A DNA stretch of 34,982 bases from Bifidobacterium jacchi (GCF_009078285.1 NZ_RQSP01000027.1:1-34982), one strand, 5' to 3'. Positions 23,965 to 32,466 are shown, counted from the first letter of the stretch. The notes: generated by a model from the letters alone, not told the origin. Translations and numbers: made by a program.

Positions 23965-25581
23965 ATGGGATTGGGACCGCTTTCCTCGATCGATCCCACC
24001 GCAGTGGCGGTCTGGGTGGCAGTCATCGTACTGTTCGCCCTGATCGCCCTGCTGCGTGTGGCGCTCAAAGTCAACTTCAGCGTGCTGACGATCGTCGCGC
24101 TGGTGCTGGGCATCGCGCTCAGCCTCGCGTTCAACGGCGACGTGACCTCGCTCAACCTGCTGGGCAACATCTACATCAACCTGATCACCGCGCTGGTCGC
24201 GCCGCTGATCTTCGTGTCGATCATCTCCAGCATCACCTACGTCGGCAATCTCAGGAAACTGCGCGGCATCGGTCTGCGTTCGGTCGGATGGCTGATGCTG
24301 ACCAACCTCATCGCCATCGTGATGACGCTGGCGGTCGCGATTCCGCTGCACATCGGCTCCGGTGTCAAGCTCGTCAACGACGAGGCCACCGCCGGATTCC
24401 TCACCTCGCAGACTGCCCCGTTCGATCAGGTGGTGCTGAACTTCTTCCCGAAGAACATCATCGGTGATCTGTCCGGTAACCGCGTCGTGCCGATCATCAT
24501 CACGGCCACCGTACTGGCGATCGCCATCGTCTCGGTCGGACGCAAGCGCAGCGTCGACATCGTGCGCGGCTTCTTCGACCAGACCAAGGACGTGATCTAC
24601 AAGGCGGTCGGCTACGTGGTCGAGCTCACTCCGTACGCGGTGATCGTGCTCGGCGCCACGTCCACGGCGGCCACCACATCCAAGGCCGACGCGCTGCTCG
24701 CCCTGCTCGGCATTCTGCTGCTTGGTTTCGCGCTCAACTTCGTGCAGGCGTTCCTGGTCAACGGCGCGCTGCTTGCGCTGGTCGCCAAGGTGCCGCCGCT
24801 GACGTTCTTCAAGGCCGTGCTGCCGGCGCAGACGGCCGCGTTCACCACGCAATCCAGCGTGGCGACGCTGCCGCTGAGCATCCGTCAGATCGGCACGATC
24901 GGCGTCGGCGCTGACGTGGCGAACTTCACCACGCCGATCGGCACGACGATCGGCATGCCCGGATGCGCCGGCGTATGGCCGATGCTGTCGGCGGTGTTCA
25001 CGATCAACGCGCTTGGTCTCGATTATGGTCCGGCGGCCTACGTGGGTCTTGCGATCATCGGCCTGTTCGCCTCGATCGGCACGGCCGGAGTTCCCGGCAC
25101 GGCGATCGTGACCGCCACCACCGTGTTCACTGCGGTCGGTCTGCCGGTGCAGCTGCTGGTGCCGCTGGTGCCGGTCAGCAATATCGTCGGCATGCCGAGC
25201 ACGATGGCGAACGTGTCGGCTGCGGTGACCTGCGCGACGATCGTGGCGCGGCAGACCGGCGAATTCGACGATGATGCATTGCGGCGGGCCCGCTCGGCCG
25301 GTCGGCATCGCGTGCCGGCTGCGGCTGGTGTCGCTGGGGTTGCTGGTGTCGCGGTTGCGGGGGCCGGCGTTGCCTCGGTGGCATCTCCTGTGGCGTTTGC
25401 GGCTCCTGCTGCGGCCGTTGCATCCCCTGCTGCCGGAGCAACTCGGGTGGCGGGCGTGGGAGGCAGTGCGATCGGACGACTGTCGCTGAGCACCTCGACG
25501 CTGTCGCTGCATCGTTCCGACGACGATGCGCCGGTGCCGATCGGTGCCTGCGGTGTCGCCGACCACGCGACCGCCGCTTAG
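23965..25581 (+). CDS. Dicarboxylate/amino acid:cation symporter, TcyP (cystine)-like
   Basis: A 538-residue sodium/proton symporter of the DAACS family with the usual pattern of eight spans and re-entrant loops. The segment LVAPLIFVSIISSITYVGNL, the serine-rich loop AFTTQSSVATLPLSI and the motif IGMPGCAGVWP (around C334) resemble the cystine transporter TcyP (which has NGCAGIYP) rather than glutamate transporters of the GltP type, which have NMDGTALYE there. I therefore favour cystine as substrate. The last 95 or so residues are an extra Ala/Val/Gly-rich tail beyond the usual end near residue 440. Only 3 bp separate it from the thioredoxin-fold gene, so the two are almost certainly co-transcribed. 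A strong terminator follows. Confidence 0.85.
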   Translation: MGLGPLSSIDPTAVAVWVAVIVLFALIALLRVALKVNFSVLTIVALVLGIALSLAFNGDVTSLNLLGNIYINLITALVAPLIFVSIISSITYVGNLRKLRGIGLRSVGWLMLTNLIAIVMTLAVAIPLHIGSGVKLVNDEATAGFLTSQTAPFDQVVLNFFPKNIIGDLSGNRVVPIIITATVLAIAIVSVGRKRSVDIVRGFFDQTKDVIYKAVGYVVELTPYAVIVLGATSTAATTSKADALLALLGILLLGFALNFVQAFLVNGALLALVAKVPPLTFFKAVLPAQTAAFTTQSSVATLPLSIRQIGTIGVGADVANFTTPIGTTIGMPGCAGVWPMLSAVFTINALGLDYGPAAYVGLAIIGLFASIGTAGVPGTAIVTATTVFTAVGLPVQLLVPLVPVSNIVGMPSTMANVSAAVTCATIVARQTGEFDDDALRRARSAGRHRVPAAAGVAGVAGVAVAGAGVASVASPVAFAAPAAAVASPAAGATRVAGVGGSAIGRLSLSTSTLSLHRSDDDAPVPIGACGVADHATAA

Positions 25582-25604
25582 CGCAATATCCTTGCCTCCT
25601 CTTG

Positions 25605-25655
25605 ACACGCGTTGCCTACGATCGGCCCTGCCGATTCGCAGGCAACGCGTGTTTT
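25605..25655 (+). terminator. Rho-independent terminator of the symporter operon
   Basis: ACACGCGTTGCCT (25605-25617) pairs perfectly with AGGCAACGCGTGT (25640-25652), followed by TTT. A second hairpin, ATCGGC-CCT-GCCGAT, is nested in the loop. It closes the operon 24 bp after the symporter stop codon. Confidence 0.9.
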
Positions 25656-25724
25656 GACGTCGGGTGATTCATCGCGACGCTCACGTGGCGCGATCAGCGG
25701 CACAGTCGGCGGTACAGTGATTGC

Positions 25725-26339
25725 ATGCATGTGATCTCCGGACGATTCAAAGGCGCGCCGCTCGCCTCGCCGAACGCGAATACGCGACCCACCACCGATC
25801 GCACCAAGGAGGCGATCTTCTCCAGACTTGACGCGTGGGATGTGATCGCCGATGCGCGCGTGCTCGACCTGTATGCGGGCACCGGCGCGCTGGGCATCGA
25901 GGCCCTGAGCCGTGGCGCTCGCGAACTGGTGTGCGTCGAATCGGATGGTCGGACCGCCACGTTGATCGCCAAGACCCTGACCACTTTGAAGCATGGACGT
26001 GCCTGGGCGGCTGCCCCCGGCATCACCGCCCGCGTCATCCGAGCCAAGGCCGAACGCTACGCGGCGGCTGGTTCCGGCCCGTTCGACCTCATTCTCATTG
26101 ATCCTCCCTACGCGCTGTCCACTGACGATTGCGACCGTCTGCTCGCCGATCTGGCGTCGTCGGGGACGGCGGCCGACGACGCGCTCATCGTACTTGAGCG
26201 CTCAGTGCGCTCCGAAGAGCCGTCCGCTCCGGCCGGCTGGGTGATCGGCGAGCGGCGTGATTACGGCGAAACGGCTGTGTACTACATCGAGCGCGATGCC
26301 AGGAGCGATTCCGAGCGCGATGGCGAGCTCGGCGAATAG
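25725..26339 (+). CDS. rsmD: 16S rRNA (guanine(966)-N(2))-methyltransferase RsmD
   Basis: A 204-residue SAM-dependent methyltransferase that modifies G966 of 16S rRNA during 30S assembly. The start MHVISGRFKGAPLASP is typical of RsmD. The SAM-binding motif is DLYAGTGALGIEA (48-60), and the catalytic motif of N2/N6 methylases is DPPY (126-129). TRPTTDRTKEAIFSRL (20-35) is the conserved RsmD substrate-side motif. Length is usual for the family. In many bacteria it neighbours coaD; here that gene is absent and a nitroreductase follows. Confidence 0.93.
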   Translation: MHVISGRFKGAPLASPNANTRPTTDRTKEAIFSRLDAWDVIADARVLDLYAGTGALGIEALSRGARELVCVESDGRTATLIAKTLTTLKHGRAWAAAPGITARVIRAKAERYAAAGSGPFDLILIDPPYALSTDDCDRLLADLASSGTAADDALIVLERSVRSEEPSAPAGWVIGERRDYGETAVYYIERDARSDSERDGELGE

Positions 26340-26465
26340 GCGGTCGCTCGGCACGGGTGAATCGCGCGGTTGACAGCCATGCCGTGATCTGGAATTGCCA
26401 TGCATTTCGCCGAGGGCGAAAGGTTGCGGGTCGGGATGGATGGGCCGTACAGTGGATACCGGCAA

Positions 26466-26488
26466 CGATACCTCGAATAGAGGTATCG
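26466..26488. promoter_or_regulatory. Perfect 23-bp operator-like palindrome before the nitroreductase
   Basis: CGATACCTC (26466-26474) and GAGGTATCG (26480-26488) are exact reverse complements around GAATA. It lies 40 bp before the nitroreductase ATG and just downstream of a weak promoter-like pair (TTGCGG at 26425, TACAGT 18 bp later). The shape is that of a repressor operator, for example TetR- or MarR-like; the regulator is not in the window. Confidence 0.6.
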
Positions 26489-26527
26489 AATCGAGATGTG
26501 AACAGTCGACAACGAAAGGATGAACCC

Positions 26528-27130
26528 ATGTCGAACTTCGTCGAGGATCTGCGCAACCGCCGCTCGCAGTACGCGCTGACCAGCGCCTCTCCGATCAGCG
26601 ACCAGGAGATCGTCAAGCTGGTCGAGGACGTGACCGTCGCCGTGCCGAGCGCCTTCAACTCGCAGCCGCAGCGCGCCGTCGTCCTGTTCGGCGACGCCAA
26701 CCAGAAGCTGTGGAACATCGTCAAGGAGACCCTGCGCAAGGTCGTCAACGACGATGAGAAGTTCAAGGCCACCGAGGGCAAGATCAATGCCTTCGCCGCC
26801 GGCCACGGTACCGTGCTGTTCTACGACGACACCGACGTGACCAAGTCCCTGCAGGAGAACATTCCGGCCTACGCCGCCAACTTCCCCGGTTTCGCGCGTG
26901 ATGCCGCCGGCATGCTCCAGCTCGCCGTGTGGACCGCGCTGGCCGACAAGGGCCTCGGCGCCTCCCTTCAGCACTACAACCCGCTGATCGACGAGGCTGT
27001 GACCGCAGAGTTCGGTCTGCCGGCAAGCTGGAAGCTGCAGGCCCAGATGCCGTTCGGCGTCGTCGCCCAGCCCGCCGGCCCGGTCGACAAGCAGCCGGCC
27101 GAGGATCGCGTCAAGGTCTTTGGTCTGTAA
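26528..27130 (+). CDS. Nitroreductase-family flavoprotein
   Basis: A 200-residue cytosolic flavin-dependent oxidoreductase of the Frm2/YdgI-like group, which reduces nitro compounds, quinones or related substrates using FMN and NAD(P)H. The FMN-binding start RNRRSQYALTSASPIS, then VPSAFNSQPQRAVVLFG and later DAAGMLQLAVWTALADKGLG, fits this group. ATG 26528 is chosen because GAAAGGATG lies just upstream and homologues begin MSNFVEDLRNRRS; the frame is open back to 26357 without a ribosome-binding site. The upstream palindrome suggests it is inducible by an unknown signal, perhaps oxidative or electrophile stress (inference). Confidence 0.87.
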   Translation: MSNFVEDLRNRRSQYALTSASPISDQEIVKLVEDVTVAVPSAFNSQPQRAVVLFGDANQKLWNIVKETLRKVVNDDEKFKATEGKINAFAAGHGTVLFYDDTDVTKSLQENIPAYAANFPGFARDAAGMLQLAVWTALADKGLGASLQHYNPLIDEAVTAEFGLPASWKLQAQMPFGVVAQPAGPVDKQPAEDRVKVFGL

Positions 27131-27149
27131 TAATCATCGCGACAAGGAA

Positions 27150-27197
27150 GGGGCCGGTTTCCGCGATTGCCGTCGCGCAATCCCAGGAACCGGCCCC
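27150..27197 (+). terminator. Hairpin after the nitroreductase gene, probable terminator
   Basis: GGGGCCGGTT (27150-27159) pairs with AACCGGCCCC (27188-27197). The hairpin is GC-rich but is followed by AACTGTAT, not a T-run, so termination may be weak or Rho-dependent. The loop holds GTCGCGCAATCCC, repeated at 27388. Confidence 0.5.
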
Positions 27198-27236
27198 AAC
27201 TGTATCCGGCGGCCAAACGCCCTGTACCGCCTGCAT

Positions 27237-27363
27237 CACATATGTCGCGTCAGAAGTTCATTGAGCTCATTGATATATTGCCGGCTCCCCTTGTCTAGCT
27301 GGCCCGCGAGGCGGGACTGAGTGGTAGTGAATTCGTCATCGAATTTCTGGTGCAGGATACTAC
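27237..27363. mobile_element. MITE-like element, copy 2
   Basis: A diverged relative of the element at 9274-9396. The left end is GCGTCAGAAGTTCATTGA (27247-27264), and the right end is TCATCGAATTTCTGGTGCAG and onward (27336-27363). The interior keeps GGCTCCCCTTGTC and GGCGGGACTGAGTGGTAGTG from copy 1 but has lost part of its hairpin. Its right end overlaps the trmD stop codon. Confidence 0.75.
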
Positions 27364-28298
27364 GACTCCCGGGTCCCCGCGTCTGCGGTCGCGCAATCCC
27401 GGGAGGCGAGCCTGCGCGGGTGAACCGCCGACACCTCCCAGCCCAGCGCCATCAGCGTCTTGCGATCGGCCTTATCCAATGCATGGCAGTCCAGCGACTC
27501 GATCAGATCCGGCCGAATCTCATTCGTCCGGGCCAGCGCCTCATCACGCCGGAACCGATCCACCTTGCCATGATCACCGCTCAGCAGCACGTCCGGCACG
27601 CTCAAACCGCGCCAAACCGCCGGTTTCGTATACTGTCGATGCTCCAGCAGCGCATTGGCGCCCGTGTACGACTCCTCGACGATGGACTCCGCATTGCCCA
27701 TGAATCCCGGCAACAGCCGCGTGATCGCCTCCAGCATCACCGAAACGGCCACCTCGCCGCCGTTGAGCACATAGTCACCGATCGAATACTCGCGTACATC
27801 CACGCCCTGAGCGCGATAATACTCGGGAATTCTCGCGTCATACCCCTCATAGCGCCCGCATCCGAACAGCAGATGATCGGCGTGCGACAGCTCGGTCGCG
27901 TCGCGCTGCGTGAACAGCGGCGCGGAGGGATTCGGGAAAATCAGCACCGGTGCAACCGTATCCGTATCCGCTGCCGACGTATCCGCATCCGCCGCCGGAG
28001 CGACCGTCCCAGCCCCAGCTTCCGACGCAACCGTCCCGGCCGCCGCCTCCGGAGCGTCCGCCTCAGCCCCCAGCCCCAACAGATCATCCAGGCATTCCGC
28101 CCACACCTCGGGCTTCATCACCATGCCGGCACCCCCGCCGACCGGCGTGTCATCGACCGAATGATGCACGTCGTGCGTCCAATCGCGCAGATTGTGCGCG
28201 GTCACCTCGACCAGACCCCTGGCCTGCGCCTTGCCGAACAGACTGAGGTTGAGCACGTCGAAATACTCGGGGAATACGGAAACGATGTCGATCTTCAT
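27360..28298 (-). CDS. trmD: tRNA (guanine(37)-N(1))-methyltransferase TrmD
   Basis: A 312-residue SPOUT methyltransferase that makes m1G37 in tRNAs, needed to keep the reading frame. The trefoil-knot SAM site is visible as GCGRYEGYDAR (146-156) and SIGDYVLNGGE (172-182). The N-terminal MKIDIVSVFPEYFD is typical. Two oddities stand out. Residues 77-116 are an Ala/Thr/Asp-rich insert absent from standard TrmD. After the usual end near MALGWEVS, about 20 residues of unrelated sequence lead to a TAG that lies inside the terminal repeat of the MITE copy at 27237-27363. The element may have replaced the original 3' end. It is not in an rpsP-rimM-trmD-rplS operon here. Confidence 0.93.
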   Translation of the reverse strand: MKIDIVSVFPEYFDVLNLSLFGKAQARGLVEVTAHNLRDWTHDVHHSVDDTPVGGGAGMVMKPEVWAECLDDLLGLGAEADAPEAAAGTVASEAGAGTVAPAADADTSAADTDTVAPVLIFPNPSAPLFTQRDATELSHADHLLFGCGRYEGYDARIPEYYRAQGVDVREYSIGDYVLNGGEVAVSVMLEAITRLLPGFMGNAESIVEESYTGANALLEHRQYTKPAVWRGLSVPDVLLSGDHGKVDRFRRDEALARTNEIRPDLIESLDCHALDKADRKTLMALGWEVSAVHPRRLASRDCATADAGTRES

Positions 28299-28304
28299 GA
28301 ATCA

Positions 28305-28320
28305 CCACACTATCGTGTGG
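28305..28320. promoter_or_regulatory. Short palindrome upstream of trmD
   Basis: CCACAC-TATC-GTGTGG has perfect 6-bp arms and starts 7 bp before the trmD ATG (minus strand). It could fold over the ribosome-binding region of the trmD transcript or be a protein site. Weak evidence. Confidence 0.35.
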
Positions 28321-28407
28321 CCGCAACTGCGCCGCATACGCGCCGTTTTCGGCTCATCGCGCAAAACGTCGCAGCCCTCGTTTAAGCAATATGAACTAAG
28401 GCCCTGT

Positions 28408-28440
28408 GAGCCGGGTATCGAGAAAGTCGATAACCGGCTC
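28408..28440. promoter_or_regulatory. Stable hairpin between trmD and the peptide importer
   Basis: GAGCCGGGTATCGA (28408-28421) and TCGATAACCGGCTC (28427-28440) pair over 14 bp with one mismatch and a GAAAG loop. No T-run follows on either side. It lies 117 bp before the first importer gene and may be a leader structure or a boundary element. Confidence 0.6.
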
Positions 28441-28556
28441 GGTCGTTGAGGAAGGCGGCTCGGATAACCGGCCATCAAATTGTTCTGATGACGATCGCGT
28501 GCAACCCAGCCGTCAGGCGGGCTAATGCGGTTTCGACACGACGGAGGAGAGCGACT

Positions 28557-29561
28557 ATGAAGGATGCGACGGCGACGGCCACGGCACAGCCCGTGAAGCC
28601 GTCGGCAAAGCCTGCGGGAGGGCGTTCCGGCTCAGGGCGTTCCGGCTCAGGGCGTTCCAAGGCGGGGCGTGAAGCCGAGAAGACCCGCTCCCGCTCCCCG
28701 TTCCTGCGGCCATCGATTCTCGTCGGCGGCGGCATCGTACTGCTGTTCGTACTGCTGGCCGTATTCGCCGGCCCGCTGTCGGCGATCACCGGCAACGATC
28801 CGTATGCCGAGCATCCCGAAACGCTGGGCGACACGTCCGCTCCGGTCGGCTTCGGCGGTGGCATCAGCGCCAGCCACTGGTTCGGCGTCACTCCGCTGCG
28901 CGGCGTCGATCTGTTCTCGATCGTCGCGTACGGCGCGCGCATCTCATTGGGCATCGGCCTGTTCTCGTCGATCATCTCGCTGGTGATCGGTGTGACGCTT
29001 GGCCTGGTCGCCGGGTATTTCCCCGGTCTGATCGATTCGCTGATCTCGCGCACGATGGACGTGTTCTTCGGCTTTCCGTTCCTGATCTTCGCGATCGCGC
29101 TGTCGGCCGTGGTGCCCACGTCGTTCCCGCGTCCGCTGCTGCTGACGCTGGTGCTGGGCTTCTTCGGATGGCCGGGCATCGCGCGTCTGGTGCGCGGGCA
29201 GACCCTCACGCTGTCGCAGCGCAATTTCGCGGTCGCATCCCGTGTGATGGGCGCGTCTCCGGCACATGTGCTGTGGCATCAGATTCTGCCGAACCTCATG
29301 CCGCTGCTCATCGTCAACGTCACTCTGTCGATTCCGGGGCGCATCGGCGCGGAGGCCGGCCTGTCGTTCCTCGGCGTGGGCATGAATCCGCCGACGCCCT
29401 CCTGGGGCCGGTCGATCTCCGATGCGGTGCAATGGGCGCTGGTCGATCCCGCCTATCTGCTGTTTCCGGGCGGTGCGCTGTTCCTGCTCACCTTCGGCTT
29501 CAACCTGCTCGGCGACGGCCTGAGCGATGCGATCGATCCGCGTAAGGGGGTGCGTGCATGA
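28557..29561 (+). CDS. Peptide ABC importer permease, DppC/OppC type
   Basis: A 334-residue membrane subunit of a peptide importer. An Arg/Ser/Gly-rich cytoplasmic tail (1-45, with a GRSGSGRSGSGRSK repeat) precedes the first span. After an external loop come five spans with the coupling motif of this family (AVASRVMGASPAHVLWHQILPN). FLGVGMNPPTPSWG is the DppC-type signature. GGAGGAG 8-13 nt upstream fixes the start at ATG 28557, although the frame is open from 28446. Its stop overlaps the next permease start (ATGA). The order permease C, permease B, receptor, ATPase is unlike the usual A-B-C-D-F. Confidence 0.9.
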   Translation: MKDATATATAQPVKPSAKPAGGRSGSGRSGSGRSKAGREAEKTRSRSPFLRPSILVGGGIVLLFVLLAVFAGPLSAITGNDPYAEHPETLGDTSAPVGFGGGISASHWFGVTPLRGVDLFSIVAYGARISLGIGLFSSIISLVIGVTLGLVAGYFPGLIDSLISRTMDVFFGFPFLIFAIALSAVVPTSFPRPLLLTLVLGFFGWPGIARLVRGQTLTLSQRNFAVASRVMGASPAHVLWHQILPNLMPLLIVNVTLSIPGRIGAEAGLSFLGVGMNPPTPSWGRSISDAVQWALVDPAYLLFPGGALFLLTFGFNLLGDGLSDAIDPRKGVRA

Positions 29562-30562
29562 GGATTCTCGCCTACATCGGCAAGCGTGTCGCCAGTTCGG
29601 TGCTGGTCATCCTGCTGATCACGCTCGCATTGTTCCTGATCTTCTTCCTGCTGCCCACGAATCCGGCGCAGCTGTCGTGCGGCAAGCCGTGCACGCCCGA
29701 GCAGCTGAGCCGCGTCTCCGCGTTCATGGGCACCGATCAGCCGTGGTATGTGCAGATGTGGAACTATGTGGCCGGCATCTTCGCCGGGCGCACGTTCGGC
29801 AGCGGCGGGGGAGCGGTCGTCTGCTCGGCGCCCTGCCTCGGCTATTCGTTCCGCCTCAACGAGTCGGTCAGTCAGCTGATCGCCGACCGCTTCCCGGTCA
29901 CTGCCTCGATCGCGGTCGGCGCGGCGGTGCTGTGGCTGATCATCGGCGTCGCGACCGGTGTGTGGGCGGCGCTGAAGCGCGATACGCTGGTCGATCGCAC
30001 GCTGCTGGGATTGTCGGTGGTCGGCGTGTCGGCTCCGTCGTATCTGATCGGACTGCTCGCGGTGATCGCCTTCGCGCTCAGCGCGCAGATCTTCCCGTCC
30101 GGCGGCTACGTCAACTTCTCCGATGATCCGGTCGGATGGCTGTACCATCTGATTCTGCCGTGGCTGGTGCTCGCCGTGCTCAGCGCGGCCGGCTACACGC
30201 GCGTCACGCGCACGCAGATGATCGGCGAACTCAGCCAGGACTACATTCGCACCGCGCGCTCCAAGGGCGTGCCCGAATCGGTGATCGTGTTCAAGCATGC
30301 GCTGCGCAACGCGATGCTGCCCGTCATGACCATGTTCGGCCTTGATCTGGGCGGTCTGCTCGGTGGCGCGGTGCTCACGGAGAAGGTGTTCTCGATGCAG
30401 GGCCTTGGCGCGCTGCTGCTTGACTCCGTCACCAATCTCGACCTTCAGGTGCTCGTCGGGGCGACGCTGTTCGCCGCGGTGCTCGTGATCGTGGCCAACC
30501 TGATCGTCGACATCTGCTACAGCCTGCTTGATCCACGCGTCGCCATAGGAACGCGGCGCTGA
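29558..30562 (+). CDS. Peptide ABC importer permease, DppB/OppB type
   Basis: A 334-residue membrane subunit pairing with the DppC-type protein. The start MRILAYIGKRVASSVLVIL is typical of DppB. The large external loop (LPTNPAQLSCGKPCTPEQL..., about 38-100) contains three cysteines, C44, C48 and C95-region CSAPC, unusual but not unknown. The EAA-type coupling loop is DYIRTARSKGVPESVIVFKHALRNAMLPV. It starts in the ATGA overlap at 29558-29561, so translation is coupled to the upstream permease. Confidence 0.9.
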   Translation: MRILAYIGKRVASSVLVILLITLALFLIFFLLPTNPAQLSCGKPCTPEQLSRVSAFMGTDQPWYVQMWNYVAGIFAGRTFGSGGGAVVCSAPCLGYSFRLNESVSQLIADRFPVTASIAVGAAVLWLIIGVATGVWAALKRDTLVDRTLLGLSVVGVSAPSYLIGLLAVIAFALSAQIFPSGGYVNFSDDPVGWLYHLILPWLVLAVLSAAGYTRVTRTQMIGELSQDYIRTARSKGVPESVIVFKHALRNAMLPVMTMFGLDLGGLLGGAVLTEKVFSMQGLGALLLDSVTNLDLQVLVGATLFAAVLVIVANLIVDICYSLLDPRVAIGTRR

Positions 30563-30614
30563 CGATCGGAGCGTCGGTCGGAACGTCGGCATGATCGCGC
30601 TGCTACGAAAGCCG

Positions 30615-30695
30615 TACTTGCCGAAACCGAGCCGCCGAACCAACCACTGTCGAAACCACTGTCGAAACCACTGCCGACCATACTTGCCGAAACCG
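30615..30695. repeat. 12-bp tandem repeat flanked by a 15-bp direct repeat
   Basis: Three units of CCACTGTCGAAA (30644, 30656, 30668; the last degenerate) are flanked by two copies of TACTTGCCGAAACCG (starting 30615 and 30681). They lie in the 173-bp gap between the DppB-type permease and the receptor gene. Confidence 0.75.
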
Positions 30696-30735
30696 GAAAC
30701 CTGATCGGAATCGGCACCAAAAGAGAGGAAAACCC

Positions 30736-32397
30736 ATGAAGATCACCACCTGGCGTGCCGCAGCGGCCGCCGCATGCGCCGCAGTGCTCGCACTGGCCGG
30801 CTGCGGAGCGAATGGCAACGGCGCGAATGACGCCAACAAGGCGGGCGTGACCGGCGGCATGCTCACCATTCTCACCTCCGCCACCGAAATGGATCTCGAC
30901 CCGGCCAAGAGCCAGGGTCTGCCGATCACCTCCAACGGCAACATCTTCCGCCGACTGACCGCGTGGAAGATCACCGAGGGCGGCGAGACCAAGGTCGTGC
31001 CCGATCTGGCGACCACCACCGGCGAGCCGAGCGACGACGGCCGCACGTGGACCTACACCCTCAAGGACGGCGTCAAGTTCGAGGACGGCACGCCGATCAC
31101 CTCCAAGGACATCAAGTACGGTCTGGAACGCTCCTTCGCCGATTCGCTGACCGGTGGCCTGAGCTACCACAAGACCCTGCTGGAGGGCGCGCAGGACTAC
31201 CACGGCCCGTTCGACGGCGAGGAGCTGGACTCCATCGAAACGCCGGATGACAAGACCATCGTCTTCCATCTCAACGCGCCGTTCGGCGACTGGCCATGGG
31301 TCGCCTCGCTCGCCGGATTCACCCCGGTGCCGCAGGGCAAGGGCCCGGCATCCGGCTACGGCAAGAAGCCGGTCTCCTCCGGCCCTTACCGTATCGAATC
31401 CAACGAGGCCGGCAAGCAGACCGTGCTGGTGCGCAACGAGAACTGGGACAAGAAGACCGACTCGGTGCGTACCGCAGGCCCCGACAAGATCGTGTTCAAG
31501 ATGAGCCAGGATTCGTCCGTGGCCGCGCAGTCGATCATGCAAGGCACCGGCGAGGGACGCAACGCGTTCAGCGCCAGCACCGTGCCCGCTGCGCAGCTCG
31601 CCCAGGCTCAGGCCAATCCGTCCTACAAGAAGCTGCTGACCACCAGCAGCAGCGGTGCCCTGTCATATCTTGCGATCAATACCGAGCACGTCAAGAACCT
31701 GAAGATCCGTCAGGCCATCGAATACGCGATCGACAAGAAGGCGTATCAGACCGCGTCCGGCGGCACGATCGCCGGCGACATCGCCTCGACGCTCATCACG
31801 CCCGGCATCGCCGGCCACGTGGACTACAACCTGTACGAGGCCGATCCGACCGGTGACGTGGACAAGGCCAAGCAGCTGATCAAGGAATCCGGCGAGGCGG
31901 CTCCCACGCTCAAGCTCATCGCCACCTCCGATCAGGCCGAACTCGCGTCGTCCATCCAGACGAGCCTCAAGCGCGCCGGCATCACGGTGAACATCCAGAC
32001 GCTCAACTCCGACGTCTATTCGGATGCCTCCACCAATGACAAGGGCGACTACGATCTGGTCATCTCCGGATGGCAGCCGGACTTCCCCTCGCCGTATGCG
32101 AACATCTCCCCGCTGTTCGACTCCACGCAGATCGGCAACGGCAACTACAATCAGGCGCGATACAACAACCCCAAGGTCGATGCCCTCATCAAGAAGGCCA
32201 CCGAGACGATCAATCAGACCGAAGCGGGCAAGATCTGGGCCGAAACCGACAAGACGATCATGGCGGATGCGCCCGTCGTGCCGCTGCTGTACTCGAAGAA
32301 CACCTTCATCCACGGCTCGAACGTGACCGATTTCATCATCGGTCAGTTCCCCGCGTACCCGGACTACACGCAGGTCAAGCTCGCCAGCAAGAACTGA
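30736..32397 (+). CDS. Peptide-binding lipoprotein, SBP family 5
   Basis: A 553-residue extracellular solute receptor of the peptide/nickel class. The lipobox LAGC places the lipidated cysteine at C23. Family 5 landmarks follow: PDLATTTGEPSDDGRTWTYT and LKDGVKFEDGTPITSKDI, then LRIRQAIEYAIDKKAY-like sequence (KIRQAIEYAIDKKAYQ) in the second half. AGAGAGGAAAACCC precedes ATG 30736. It delivers its ligand, probably oligopeptides, to the two permeases just upstream. It is separated from both neighbours by short repeat tracts, so its expression level may be set independently by processing or its own promoter. Confidence 0.92.
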   Translation: MKITTWRAAAAAACAAVLALAGCGANGNGANDANKAGVTGGMLTILTSATEMDLDPAKSQGLPITSNGNIFRRLTAWKITEGGETKVVPDLATTTGEPSDDGRTWTYTLKDGVKFEDGTPITSKDIKYGLERSFADSLTGGLSYHKTLLEGAQDYHGPFDGEELDSIETPDDKTIVFHLNAPFGDWPWVASLAGFTPVPQGKGPASGYGKKPVSSGPYRIESNEAGKQTVLVRNENWDKKTDSVRTAGPDKIVFKMSQDSSVAAQSIMQGTGEGRNAFSASTVPAAQLAQAQANPSYKKLLTTSSSGALSYLAINTEHVKNLKIRQAIEYAIDKKAYQTASGGTIAGDIASTLITPGIAGHVDYNLYEADPTGDVDKAKQLIKESGEAAPTLKLIATSDQAELASSIQTSLKRAGITVNIQTLNSDVYSDASTNDKGDYDLVISGWQPDFPSPYANISPLFDSTQIGNGNYNQARYNNPKVDALIKKATETINQTEAGKIWAETDKTIMADAPVVPLLYSKNTFIHGSNVTDFIIGQFPAYPDYTQVKLASKN

Positions 32398-32418
32398 GTG
32401 CGGGTTTTGGAAGCTGGC

Positions 32419-32462
32419 GGCTGGCTGATGGCTGGCTGATGGCTGGCTGATGAGTGGCTGAT
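32419..32462. repeat. 11-bp tandem repeat, four copies
   Basis: GGCTGGCTGAT occurs three times (32419, 32430, 32441), and a fourth copy reads GAGTGGCTGAT. It begins 22 bp after the receptor stop codon. Confidence 0.85.
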
Positions 32463-32466
32463 GATT

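Noticed and set aside
22006-25608. 1200-codon ORF on the minus strand opposite the thioredoxin-fold and symporter genes
   Set aside because: Antisense shadow with the same biased composition; it spans two real genes and has no family features.
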